Source of the DNA: Microcoleus vaginatus PCC 9802
GTDB lineage: Bacteria; Cyanobacteriota; Cyanobacteriia; Cyanobacteriales; Microcoleaceae
Reading direction: 5' to 3'
NCBI GenBank assembly: GCA_022701275.1
Contig: CP031740.1
Location: forward strand, 1,871,001 to 1,935,000
Length of the DNA: 64,000 nt
The notes beneath the pieces were generated by a model that saw nothing but the letters and a program-made list of their open reading frames with translations, searched no databases and was not told the origin of the DNA. This document shows, one piece after another, positions 53,575 to 61,676 of the stretch; the stretch's first letter is position 1, and every line of letters starts with the position of its first letter. Both the position numbers and the translations under genes were made by a program.

Positions 53575-54927
53575 CTAAAATTGCCCAATGGATTGCGCGA
53601 TGCTGAAGATGATAGCAGCCAAACCTGCTGCGATCGGAATTGTCACCAGCCAAGCCGAACCAATTGACAGCAAAGTTTGCAAGCGTACTGTTTTCCAAGC
53701 TTTGATCAGCCCGACTCCGACGACTGCACCGACTAAAGCGTGGGATGTGGAAACTGGCAAACCGAAGCGGGATGCTAGCAAGACTGTGGTGGCTGTGGCT
53801 AATTCCGCGCAAAATCCGCCGCTTGGTTGGAGTTCGATGATCTTTTCGCCGACTGTGGCAATTACATTTTTGCCCCAGATGGCTAAACCGATGACTATTC
53901 CTGCGCCTCCAAGGACTAAAATCCACAGGGGAACGCTGAAATCTTCTGAGGGAAAGGAACCTGTGCGCCGGATGTAGGCGATCGCAGCTAGGGGAGCAAC
54001 TGCATTTCCTACGTCGTTGGAACCGTGGGAAAATGCTACAAAACAGGCGCTCAAGACTTGAAATCTCGCCATTTGTTGCTCGATGGGAGAGTGGGGGAGT
54101 TTCGGAGTGGGGGAGGAGTTTGTACTTATTCCTTCTGCCTTCTCCCCTCTGCCTTCTTGGTTCTCAACTGATTCTAATTTCTTCCAGCTATTGAGTGTCA
54201 GGCCGATCGCAGCTATTGCCCCGATGCCAATGACAATATCGTGAATCGGAAGATTCCAGCCAAATCGATCGTGCGCTAGGGCGATCGCCCCTGTCTGCAC
54301 CAAAGCGACATTCACAACAGACGGCAATACAATGACGCCAAATACGCTCAGCATTGCTGCACTCAGCCAAGGTATCCACTCGCGCATTTGAGATAGAGGA
54401 TCTGGCCGATCGAGAATCGAATACTTCACCACACTGTAAAATAGCGCGGCTAAAGCACCGCTAGCAACAGGTGTCGCCACCCAAGTTAGGGAGATGGTGC
54501 CGATGGTTCGCCAATCCACTGCATTAATTCCGGCTGCAACACAGCTAAAACCCGCGATCGCGCCCACCACGGCATGGGATGAAGAAACTGGCAAACCTCG
54601 ACTGGTAGCGATTTGCAGCCAGATCCCGCAAGCTATCAGCACTGACACCATCCCGATTAAAAATACTTGCGGTTTGGCTGCGAACACTTGTGCATTCACA
54701 ACTCCTGTTGCCAGAGTTTCGGAAACTCCTTGGCCAAACAGCACTGCGCCGGAAAACTCCAGTATGCCTGCAACAATTATTGCCTGCCGCAGCGTTAGCG
54801 CCTTCGAGCCTACGGATGTCCCCATCGAGTTAGCGACATCGTTGGCCCCCAAGTTGGCGGCGACGTACAAGGCCAGTGCAGCCATTGCCGCCAGTTGCAG
54901 AAATACAACCCCAGAGGTATTTAACAT
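53575..54927 (-). CDS. PiT family inorganic phosphate transporter
   Basis: About 450 residues with two copies of the PiT signature: YVAANLGANDVANSMGTSVG near the N-terminus and FVAFSHGSNDVGNAVAPLAA near the middle. The GLPVSSSHAVVGAI / GLPVSTSHALVGAV motifs follow each. This is a low-affinity, cation-coupled phosphate permease with 10-12 transmembrane segments. I prefer the start at 54927 (MLNTSGVVFLQLAAM); an in-frame ATG at 54957 would add ten residues. The central cytoplasmic loop (GRGEKAEGISTNSSPTPKLP) is low-complexity and looks like translated intergenic repeat. Divergent from rplS. Confidence 0.93.
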   Translation of the reverse strand: MLNTSGVVFLQLAAMAALALYVAANLGANDVANSMGTSVGSKALTLRQAIIVAGILEFSGAVLFGQGVSETLATGVVNAQVFAAKPQVFLIGMVSVLIACGIWLQIATSRGLPVSSSHAVVGAIAGFSCVAAGINAVDWRTIGTISLTWVATPVASGALAALFYSVVKYSILDRPDPLSQMREWIPWLSAAMLSVFGVIVLPSVVNVALVQTGAIALAHDRFGWNLPIHDIVIGIGAIAAIGLTLNSWKKLESVENQEGRGEKAEGISTNSSPTPKLPHSPIEQQMARFQVLSACFVAFSHGSNDVGNAVAPLAAIAYIRRTGSFPSEDFSVPLWILVLGGAGIVIGLAIWGKNVIATVGEKIIELQPSGGFCAELATATTVLLASRFGLPVSTSHALVGAVVGVGLIKAWKTVRLQTLLSIGSAWLVTIPIAAGLAAIIFSIAQSIGQF

Positions 54928-54994
54928 AGAATTTTTTTGACATAAAACGGGCATTTCGATATATGATAAGGGATTGTGAGTTTTGGTAAATCCC

Positions 54995-55378
54995 ATGAAA
55001 GGCGCAGAAATAATCCGTTCTATCGAAACGGAAGAAATAAATAGAGTCAAGGTAGAACTCAGCAAAGTTCTCCCCGAAATTTACGTCGGCGACACAGTGC
55101 GAGTCGGCGTGAGAATTAAAGAAGGTAACAAAGAACGGGTTCAGCCCTACGAAGGGACTGTGATTGCCATGCGTAACGGCGGGATTAATGAAACAATCAC
55201 CGTCCGTCGCGTGTTTCAGGGCGTCGGCGTGGAACGGGTGTTTTTGATTCACTCGCCCCGCATCGCTACTATCCAAGTGATGCGCCGCGGGAAAGTCCGC
55301 AGAGCAAAACTTTACTACCTGCGCGATCGGGTGGGCAAAGCTACTCGCGTCAAACAGCGGTTCGATCGCTCCCTGTAG
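54995..55378 (+). CDS. rplS: 50S ribosomal protein L19
   Basis: 127 residues. It matches L19 throughout: [78 protein letters not shown]. The ATG at 54995 is preferred over an in-frame TTG at 54983 because L19 starts close to this point. First gene of the rplS-trnW-secE-nusG-rplK-rplA-rplJ-rplL order typical of cyanobacteria. Confidence 0.97.
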   Translation: MKGAEIIRSIETEEINRVKVELSKVLPEIYVGDTVRVGVRIKEGNKERVQPYEGTVIAMRNGGINETITVRRVFQGVGVERVFLIHSPRIATIQVMRRGKVRRAKLYYLRDRVGKATRVKQRFDRSL

Positions 55379-55512
55379 GAATGCACCCAGCTTCCCCTTG
55401 GTTCATGGTTCATGGGAAATTGAGAAATTTCAAAAAAAAGTTTCCCATTTAGGAGCGCACTGTGTTAAAATAGAAATCTAGAGGTTAAGCGAATTTCAGC
55501 AACCTCACCTGT

Positions 55513-55585
55513 GCGCTCTTAGTTCAGTTGGTAGAACGCAGGTCTCCAAAACCTGATGTCGGGGGTTCAAGTCCTCCAGGGCGCG
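55513..55585 (+). tRNA. trnW: tRNA-Trp (CCA)
   Basis: 73 nt without encoded CCA tail. Acceptor stem GCGCTCT/AGGGCGC, D-arm TTCAGTTGGTAGAA, anticodon stem-loop CAGGTCTCCAAAACCTG with anticodon CCA, T-arm GGGGGTTCAAGTCCTCC. Placement just before secE is the common cyanobacterial arrangement. Confidence 0.97.
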
Positions 55586-55869
55586 CTGAATCACCAAACT
55601 TTAAATTCTGCCCGAAAGCGCCCGGATTATTGGCTGGCAACAGTCAAAACCGCAAACTTTCGGGTAGAATTAATTTTTGTGGGCGGTTCGCAAAAAATGC
55701 CATCAACAAATGCTCGGTGTCGCTTCTCGATCGTCGGTTTCGCCGATCGGCAGTTACACAGTTGATAGGTTGGGCTTGTAAAAAAGTCGTGGCTTTAGAT
55801 TTGAGATTTGGGACTTGGGCGTAAGTGGTTAGTGTCACAAAATCTGAGAGCCACGGGCCACTCACACCA

Positions 55870-55900
55870 TCTAAAATCTAAAATCTAAAATCTAAAATCG
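55870..55900. repeat. Heptamer tandem repeat (CTAAAAT)
   Basis: About four units of CTAAAAT ending immediately before the ribosome-binding site of secE. The remaining sequence between trnW and secE (55586-55869) has open frames in several phases but none with family features. Confidence 0.85.
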
Positions 55901-55916
55901 CAAGGAGGATTGAATC

Positions 55917-56150
55917 GTGGCGAAAAAAGACCAAGCTCAAGAAACTCAAGAAATAACGGCGCCTGGGTTTAATCCTGCGGGTTTTTTAAAGGAAACTAGA
56001 GAAGAACTCGACAAAGTGGTTTGGCCCAGCAGGCAGCAGTTAATCAGCGAGTCTTTGGCCGTGCTTTTGATGGTAATCCTCTCAGCAAGCCTGATCTATT
56101 TGGTGGATAACTTCTTTAACTGGGGCGCGGGAAAGGTGTTTGGGCCATGA
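55917..56150 (+). CDS. secE: Preprotein translocase subunit SecE
   Basis: 77 residues, GTG start with a strong AAGGAGG site. Core motif FLKETREELDKVVWPSRQQL followed by a single transmembrane helix (SLAVLLMVILSASLIYLVDN), as in single-span SecE. It belongs to the SecYEG channel. The stop codon overlaps the start of nusG (ATGA), so the genes are translationally coupled. Confidence 0.95.
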   Translation: MAKKDQAQETQEITAPGFNPAGFLKETREELDKVVWPSRQQLISESLAVLLMVILSASLIYLVDNFFNWGAGKVFGP

Positions 56151-56786
56151 CTTTTGCATCAGAAGAATCTGAGTATTCCACAGAAGCGACGGCACAGGCA
56201 GCATCGCCAGAGGTGCCGGAGATTGATGCTCGCTGGTATGCTGTTCAAGTTGCCTCTGGCTGCGAAAAGCGCGTGAAGGCAAACTTACAGCAGCGGATTC
56301 AAACTTTGGATGTTGCCGATCGCATCGTTCAAGTAGAAATTCCGCAAACTCCGGCAATCAAAGTTGGCAAAGACGGTTCCAGGCGGCAGTCAGATGAAAA
56401 AATCTTTCCCGGCTACGTACTCATCCGTATGTTTATGGACGAGGATACGTGGCAGGTGATCAAGAATACCCCGAATGTAATTAATTTTGTCGGGGCAGAG
56501 CAGAAACGCCGCTACGGGCGCGGCAGGGGGTCACGTCAAACCGCTACCTCTGAGTCATTCAGAAGTAGAACGGATCTTCAGAAACGCTCAGGAATCAGAA
56601 CCAGTTGTCAAAGTATCGATGTCTACTGGAGACCACGTTGTGGTACTTTCCGGGCCGTTTAAGGATTTTGAAGGTGATGTGATTGAAGTTAGCCCGGAAC
56701 GAAACAAGCTCAAAGTTTTACTCTCGATTTTTGGGCGCGATACGCCTGTAGAATTGGAGTTCAATCAGGTTCAGAAACAGAACTAA
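56147..56786 (+). CDS. nusG: Transcription antitermination protein NusG, frameshifted at a G run
   Basis: The NGN domain is encoded from 56147 (RWYAVQVASGCEKRVKANLQ, EKIFPGYVLIRMFMDEDTWQ, NTPNVINFVGAEQKRRYGRG). At the run GGGGG (56526-56530) the frame is lost. The next frame continues GHVKPLPLSHSEVERIF and the KOW domain (VSMSTGDHVVVLSGPFKDFE, GDVIEVSPERNKLKVLLSIF) to a stop at 56784. Removing one G restores a continuous NusG of about 212 residues. NusG is normally essential and its neighbours are intact. A sequencing or assembly error is therefore the likeliest explanation; a true mutation or a programmed frameshift is possible. Confidence 0.9.
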
Positions 56787-56789
56787 CTA

Positions 56790-57215
56790 ATGGCAAAGAA
56801 AGTTGTTGCAGTAATTAAGTTGGCGATTACGGCGGGAAAAGCCAACCCAGCTCCTCCGATCGGCCCAGCTCTGGGTCAGCACGGCGTCAATATTATGATG
56901 TTTTGCAAGGAGTACAATGCTAGAACCGCAGACCAAGCGGGTCTGGTGGTTCCGGTAGAAATTTCGGTTTTTGAAGACCGCAGTTTTACGTTTATTCTCA
57001 AAACCCCGCCGGCGTCGGTTTTGATTCAAAAAGCGGCTGGCATTGCTAAAGGTTCGGGAGAACCTAATCGCAAGCAAGTAGGGACGATTACACAGGCTCA
57101 GTTACGAGAAATCGCTGAAACTAAAATGCCTGACCTCAATGCTAATGATGTTGAGGCTGCAATGAAAATTGTGGCGGGAACGGCTAAAAATATGGGCGTG
57201 GCGATCGCGGATTGA
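56790..57215 (+). CDS. rplK: 50S ribosomal protein L11
   Basis: 141 residues. [20 protein letters not shown], then [40 protein letters not shown] and the C-terminal [20 protein letters not shown] are L11 throughout. It binds 23S rRNA at the GTPase centre. It lies 3 bp after nusG, ahead of rplA. Confidence 0.97.
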   Translation: MAKKVVAVIKLAITAGKANPAPPIGPALGQHGVNIMMFCKEYNARTADQAGLVVPVEISVFEDRSFTFILKTPPASVLIQKAAGIAKGSGEPNRKQVGTITQAQLREIAETKMPDLNANDVEAAMKIVAGTAKNMGVAIAD

Positions 57216-57216
57216 A

Positions 57217-57264
57217 GGAAGAAGGAAGAAGGAAGAAGGAAGAAGGAAGAAGGAAGAAGGAAGA
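57217..57264. repeat. Heptamer tandem repeat (GGAAGAA)
   Basis: Seven consecutive GGAAGAA/T units start two bases after the rplK stop codon. They separate rplK from rplA together with the array at 57438. Confidence 0.9.
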
Positions 57265-57437
57265 TTTTTCCTAGTCCAAGTTCCAAATTGCTAATCCAAA
57301 ATTCCTGATTGTGAAGGTAAAATCTTCAATCTAAAATCCCAAATCCCAAATCCAAAATCGATCGATTCAGGGGGAGAAGCAAAGCTTCGCTAAGAATCGC
57401 AAATTTTTTAGATTTGAAATGACCAAAACGGCTCAAT

Positions 57438-57468
57438 TCTAAAATCTAAAATCTAAAATCTAAAATCG
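57438..57468. repeat. Heptamer tandem repeat (CTAAAAT), rplA leader
   Basis: Four CTAAAAT units end 21 bp before the rplA start. Same unit and same position relative to the gene as the array before secE at 55870. Confidence 0.85.
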
Positions 57469-57488
57469 ACTAACCCCAAAAAAGAAAA

Positions 57489-58202
57489 ATGGCAAAGAAA
57501 GTATCTCGAAGACTGCAAGAACTTCAAAAGAAAGTTGAAGACAGACCTTATCTACCGCTGGAAGCTCTGCAACTTTTGAAAGAAACAGCAACCGCTAAGT
57601 TTGGCGAATCTGCTGAAGCTCACATCCGTTTGGGAATTGACCCGAAATATACTGACCAACAGTTGCGGACAACTGTATCGCTACCAAAAGGAACTGGTCA
57701 AGTAGTCAGAATTGCGGTGATTGCTAAGGGCGAAAAAGTTAAAGAAGCTCTAAATGCCGGCGCGGATATTGCTGGTTCTGAAGAGTTGATCGATGAAATT
57801 CAGAAGGGCATGATGGACTTCGATTGCCTGATTGCTACCCCAGACGTGATGCCGTTGGTGGCAAAATTGGGTCGGTTGTTGGGCCCGCGCGGTTTGATGC
57901 CTTCTCCGAAAGGTGGCACGGTGACGACTGACATTGCTCAGGCGATCAACGAGTTTAAAGGTGGTAAACTAGAATTCCGTGCCGATCGAACTGGCATCGT
58001 TCATGTTATGTTTGGCAAGGCAGCTTTCTCAGCGGAAGATTTGCTGGTCAACCTTCATGCTTTGCAAGAAACTGTTGACCGCAACCGTCCTTCTGGTGCT
58101 AAAGGTCGCTACTGGCGCAGTTTGTACGTATCGGCAACAATGGGCCCGTCGATCGAAGTCGATATCAGTGTCCTGCGCGATACGAAAATTGACGCTGCCT
58201 AG
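57489..58202 (+). CDS. rplA: 50S ribosomal protein L1
   Basis: 237 residues. Full L1 pattern: [60 protein letters not shown], and the C-terminal [15 protein letters not shown]. It binds the L1 stalk of 23S rRNA and in many bacteria represses its own operon. The length is usual. Confidence 0.97.
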   Translation: MAKKVSRRLQELQKKVEDRPYLPLEALQLLKETATAKFGESAEAHIRLGIDPKYTDQQLRTTVSLPKGTGQVVRIAVIAKGEKVKEALNAGADIAGSEELIDEIQKGMMDFDCLIATPDVMPLVAKLGRLLGPRGLMPSPKGGTVTTDIAQAINEFKGGKLEFRADRTGIVHVMFGKAAFSAEDLLVNLHALQETVDRNRPSGAKGRYWRSLYVSATMGPSIEVDISVLRDTKIDAA

Positions 58203-58330
58203 TACAGAATTAAGCAGAAGGCAGAAGGTAAAAGACAGCTTCGGCTGTCTGTGTAAATCTCTCACAAGACTTACGCCAGACCCTTGCTAATCTCTGCCTT
58301 CTGGTGATAGCCTAATCAAAAATCAATAAG

Positions 58331-58376
58331 CTGAAGACCGCAGGTGCCGACCGCTTAATTTCCTGCCGAGGCTGAA
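58331..58376 (+). ncRNA. L10 leader (autoregulatory rplJ-rplL leader)
   Basis: CTGAAGACCGCAGGTGCCGA followed by CCGCTTAATTTCCTGCCGAG resembles the L10 leader core, in which CAGG pairs with CCUG and the internal loop binds L10(L12)4. It lies about 140 bp upstream of rplJ, followed by the attenuator-like hairpin at 58451. Recognised by eye, not by covariance search. Confidence 0.75.
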
Positions 58377-58450
58377 GAAATAAAAACTCAAGACTCAAAG
58401 ATTAGAAATTTTCTATTTTTAATTCTGACTTGTTAATTTTTAATTCTCTG

Positions 58451-58475
58451 CCCCGGCTCTAAGGTCGGGGTTTTT
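58451..58475 (+). terminator. Attenuator-like terminator in the rplJ leader
   Basis: CCCCG...CGGGG stem around CTCTAAGG followed directly by TTTTT, 40 bp before the rplJ start. With the L10 leader upstream it probably forms a transcription attenuator; the AAAGGAGGTG ribosome-binding site follows. Confidence 0.7.
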
Positions 58476-58514
58476 GGTGGGCAGTTTTCGATCCTAAAAG
58501 GAGGTGAAATAAGT

Positions 58515-59168
58515 ATGGGCAAAAGTTTAGCAGTAAAAAATGAGATTATTGCAGACCTCAAGCAAACCTTGAGCGAATCTCAACTGGCGATCGTGATCGA
58601 CTACACAGGCTTAACTGTTGCTGAAATCACAGATTTGCGTCGGCGTTTGCGTCCGAAAGGCAGCAGTTGCCAAGTGGCAAAAAACACGCTGATGCGAATT
58701 GCGGTTGAAGGCAACGACAACTGGCAGCCGATACAGGAATTGCTGACCGGTACGTCGGCGTTTCTGTTCGTACAAGAAGATATTGGCGGCGCGATTAAAG
58801 CTTACCAAGAATTCCAAAAAGTCTCTAAGAAGACTGAACTTCGCGGCGGCGTGATGGAAGGACGGGTACTGAAAGAAGCTGATGTTAAAGCATTAGCTGA
58901 TCTGCCGTCGAAAGAACAACTCATGGCTCAAATTGCTGGCGCTATCAACGGTGTCGCAACCAAGTTGGCTGTGGGTATCAATCAAGTTCCTACTTCGATC
59001 GCTCGCGGTCTTAAAGCTTATGCTGAAAAAGACGGCGATTCAGCAGCAGAAGCACCAGCAGAAGCACTAGCAGAAGCACCAGCAGAAGCACCAGCACAAC
59101 CTGAAGCAGAAGCACCAGCACAACCTGAAGCAGAAGCACCAGCAGAAGCTGAAAGCACATCTGCGTAA
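58515..59168 (+). CDS. rplJ: 50S ribosomal protein L10
   Basis: 217 residues. Residues 1-175 are standard L10 (ESQLAIVIDYTGLTVAEITD, LRRRLRPKGSSCQVAKNTLM, VGINQVPTSIARGLKAYAEK). Residues about 176-217 are a low-complexity tail of Ala/Glu/Pro repeats (AEAPAEALAEAPAEAPAQ, twice PEAEAPAQ), encoded by near-identical short DNA repeats. L10 normally ends near residue 180 in cyanobacteria. The tail should lie beyond the L12-binding helix and may be tolerated slack. Confidence 0.96.
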   Translation: MGKSLAVKNEIIADLKQTLSESQLAIVIDYTGLTVAEITDLRRRLRPKGSSCQVAKNTLMRIAVEGNDNWQPIQELLTGTSAFLFVQEDIGGAIKAYQEFQKVSKKTELRGGVMEGRVLKEADVKALADLPSKEQLMAQIAGAINGVATKLAVGINQVPTSIARGLKAYAEKDGDSAAEAPAEALAEAPAEAPAQPEAEAPAQPEAEAPAEAESTSA

Positions 59169-59254
59169 GTCATTAGTAATTAGTCACGAGTCAAGAGTCG
59201 TTAGTTTTGAGAAACAAACTCATGACTGGAGACGAGAAACTCATAATTAATGAG

Positions 59255-59288
59255 CAATCCACAATCCACAATCCACAATCTACAATCG
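59255..59288. repeat. Heptamer tandem repeat (CAATCCA)
   Basis: Four to five units CAATC(C/T)A in the rplJ-rplL gap, just upstream of the rplL ribosome-binding site AGGAG. Confidence 0.8.
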
Positions 59289-59305
59289 AACTAGGAGTTC
59301 AAAAA

Positions 59306-59698
59306 ATGTCTACTGCAACTGATGAAATCTTGGACAAACTTAAGTCTTTGACTTTGCTCGAAGCATCTGAATTGGTCAAGCAAATTGAAGAAGCTTTCGG
59401 CGTCAGCGCTGCTGCTCCTGTAGGCGGCATGATGATGATGCCCGGTATGGGTGGTGGAGCCGCTCCTGAACCAGTAGAAGAGCAAACCGAGTTTACGGTC
59501 ATGCTCGAAGAAGTTCCTGCTGACAAGAAAATCGCAATTCTGAAGGAAGTCCGCGCAATTACCGGTCTGGGTCTGAAGGAAGCAAAAGACTTGGTAGAAG
59601 CCGCACCGAAGGCAGTTAAGGAAGCTATTGCTAAGGAAGCTGCTGAAGAAATGAAGAAACAGCTTGAAGCTGTGGGCGCAAAGATTTCTATCAAGTAG
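59306..59698 (+). CDS. rplL: 50S ribosomal protein L7/L12
   Basis: 130 residues from the ATG at 59306 ([20 protein letters not shown]). N-terminal dimerisation domain, a Met/Gly/Ala-rich hinge ([15 protein letters not shown]), and the C-terminal factor-binding domain ([34 protein letters not shown]). The frame is open further upstream, but the extra 33 codons are translated repeat with no family support, and AGGAG precedes 59306. Terminator at 59788. Confidence 0.97.
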   Translation: MSTATDEILDKLKSLTLLEASELVKQIEEAFGVSAAAPVGGMMMMPGMGGGAAPEPVEEQTEFTVMLEEVPADKKIAILKEVRAITGLGLKEAKDLVEAAPKAVKEAIAKEAAEEMKKQLEAVGAKISIK

Positions 59699-59743
59699 TC
59701 AGAGAATGTAGTTGATATCAATTCCGCTGACACCGGAATGATG

Positions 59744-59778
59744 GTTAACGGTTGACTGTTGACTGTTGACTGTTAACT
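59744..59778. repeat. Heptamer tandem repeat (GTTGACT)
   Basis: About five units GTT(G/A)AC(T/G) between rplL and its terminator; a shorter array of the same unit lies near 53530. Confidence 0.8.
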
Positions 59779-59787
59779 ATTCCCTAA

Positions 59788-59833
59788 AATTAATCGCGCG
59801 ATAGTTACATCTCTCGCGCGATTAATTATTTTT
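59788..59833 (+). terminator. Intrinsic terminator after rplL
   Basis: Perfect stem AATTAATCGCGCGA / TCGCGCGATTAATT with a 12-nt loop, followed by ATTTTT. It closes the ribosomal cluster and may serve the convergent crtD gene as well. Confidence 0.8.
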
Positions 59834-59863
59834 GGCGTAGGGAAACGGCATTGCCGTGTCCTC

Positions 59864-61492
59864 TTAGATTTTAGAGGCGGCCTCCATTTGTCGCACTACT
59901 GTTAAAGCAGAATAGGAAACACCGGCAGTGCCTTCTCCGGGATGGGTGGAGTCGCCTACTAACCACAAGTTTTTAATTGGTGTGCGGTTGGCAAATCCGA
60001 ATGGCCCGAAGGTTGGTATTCGCTGCCCGATGCCACCCACAACACCTCTATCTCTCGCCGTGTAGCGGGCAAAGGTGCGGGGTGTGGCGGCTTCTTGGTG
60101 TACGATCGACTCTGGCGTCAAATTGAAATATTCGCTCAAACGCGCGATCGCCCCTTCAGTATATTTTTGCTTCAATCCTTCATAATCAACCGAATTCCAC
60201 CACATTCGAGTATCAGTAAATGACGAAGCTATAATTGTCGCCATTCCCTTCGGTGCTCGCCCATCACCCGGATGGCTGACTGAAACAAATAATGAATTAT
60301 TCTCCCCAATCTCGCCTTCGTAATCGTAGAGAAACTGAAGGTGCGGCGGACAATTGGCAGGAATTGCGCTTTCATGCACTCCCAAATATATGACAAATGC
60401 ACCGGATGCGGGCGGCAATTTATCAACTCGATATTTGTAGCCTGCCATTTGATTTGGGAGTTGGTTTTTTGTCTTTGAACTCTCTGATTTAACGGATAAA
60501 TTATCTGTTAAATTATCTGTTAAATTTGCGACCATCGGCTCGCTTGACAATAATTTTACTAGATTTTGCGCGGTCACGTTGGCAACAATGCGATCGGCTG
60601 TTTCTGTCCAAACTTCGCCTGTTTTTTGATTGCGAATCACTGTAGCGGTGGCTTTGCCGTTGGCGGTAACAATACTTTCAACTGTGTGCCGCAATAAGAC
60701 TTGACCTCCGTAGAGTTCGATCGCCTCTACCAGTCGATCGCTCAACACCTGCATACTTCCTTGTAGATGATACAATCCCTGCGGCTCTTGCGAAACTCCT
60801 AAAGCCGTAGCCGCGTAAAGTAGCGCCGTTTCTTCGGTATCGACTTGAGAATACAATTTTAACTGCAAATCCAGAAAAGTTCTCAAGCGCAAATTGTCGC
60901 CCAACCCACAAAGCCGCAAAGCATCTCCCACTGTCATAAAAGTGAAAGGCAAAGTAATTAAAGTATCGGGGCGAACAGCTTGAATTAATTGCCAGAAATC
61001 CCAGAAGTTTCTGGGCGGTAAAACTGGATCGCGCCCTTGAAATTTCCAGCTAGCTTTGAACAATGCAGACAATAATTGCCAAAAAGGTTCGCTTCCAGGA
61101 AACTGCCGCTGCCTTTCTTCCTGCCACTTTTGCGGATCTCGCCACACGCTAATCGGTGCGGTTTCTCCCGGCAAAAACACCGCACAAGCGGGATCGCAGG
61201 GTGTGGCGGCGGGAAGTTCTATGTCTAATTCTGAGAAAATTCGGTGGTGAATGCCTCCGGGTTCCAATCCTGCAACCTGCGTGGCGCCGACATCGAAGGT
61301 AAAGCCTTTGCGCTTGAAGGTGGAAGCGCATCCGCCGGGGACGATCGCCTGGTCTAAGACTAGCACTTTGTATCCTCTGCGGGCTAGCAGGGCTGCTGCT
61401 GTCAGCCCGCCGATTCCGCCTCCAATTACCGTGACGCGGCCCTTAGTGTCTGCTGGATTGGATTTGCCTAAAGGGGTGCGATCGCCTGTCAT
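59864..61492 (-). CDS. crtD: Carotenoid C-3',4' desaturase CrtD-like FAD oxidoreductase
   Basis: About 542 residues. N-terminal dinucleotide-binding motif VTVIGGGIGGLTAAALLARR, then VPGGCASTFKRKGFTFDVGA, as in CrtI/CrtH/CrtD-type carotenoid oxidoreductases. C-terminal FAD-binding end NLWLVGDSTHPGEGTAGVSY. The segment TQVAGLEPGGIHHRIF fits the cyanobacterial CrtD branch (3',4'-desaturation for myxoxanthophyll) better than the CrtH isomerase. I start at the ATG at 61492 (MTGDRTPLGK); an upstream in-frame ATG at 61540 is possible. A duplicated NLTDNLTDN stretch and a Ser/Lys-rich insert near residue 340 again look like repeat DNA. Confidence 0.82.
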   Translation of the reverse strand: MTGDRTPLGKSNPADTKGRVTVIGGGIGGLTAAALLARRGYKVLVLDQAIVPGGCASTFKRKGFTFDVGATQVAGLEPGGIHHRIFSELDIELPAATPCDPACAVFLPGETAPISVWRDPQKWQEERQRQFPGSEPFWQLLSALFKASWKFQGRDPVLPPRNFWDFWQLIQAVRPDTLITLPFTFMTVGDALRLCGLGDNLRLRTFLDLQLKLYSQVDTEETALLYAATALGVSQEPQGLYHLQGSMQVLSDRLVEAIELYGGQVLLRHTVESIVTANGKATATVIRNQKTGEVWTETADRIVANVTAQNLVKLLSSEPMVANLTDNLTDNLSVKSESSKTKNQLPNQMAGYKYRVDKLPPASGAFVIYLGVHESAIPANCPPHLQFLYDYEGEIGENNSLFVSVSHPGDGRAPKGMATIIASSFTDTRMWWNSVDYEGLKQKYTEGAIARLSEYFNLTPESIVHQEAATPRTFARYTARDRGVVGGIGQRIPTFGPFGFANRTPIKNLWLVGDSTHPGEGTAGVSYSALTVVRQMEAASKI

Positions 61493-61547
61493 AAATTTAT
61501 TTATTGTAATATTTCTTAATAGTATGCTCATATTTGGCAATAAAAAG

Positions 61548-61585
61548 CTCTTGTAGCGACAGGTTGAAATCTATCGCTACAAGAG
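61548..61585. repeat. 12-bp inverted repeat between crtD and the coiled-coil gene
   Basis: CTCTTGTAGCGA ... TCGCTACAAGAG with a 14-nt spacer, upstream of crtD and downstream of the coiled-coil gene. It could terminate the latter, but no T run follows on that strand. Confidence 0.6.
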
Positions 61586-61676
61586 GAAGGAGGCCGAGTT
61601 GACAGGACATTTCAGGGGTAAGGTGCAGCCGGATCGTCCAAAGCAACCCGAGTTTTTGCCGTAGCCGATTGGAGAA

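Noticed and set aside
55528..55824. 98-codon frame over the tRNA and secE leader
   Set aside because: Overlaps tRNA-Trp and has no protein features.
57217..57264. Repeat array as CRISPR or phage site
   Set aside because: Seven-base units without spacers; ordinary cyanobacterial STRR.
59207..59305. Upstream extension of rplL
   Set aside because: The extra residues are translated repeat DNA; AGGAG and the conserved start favour 59306.
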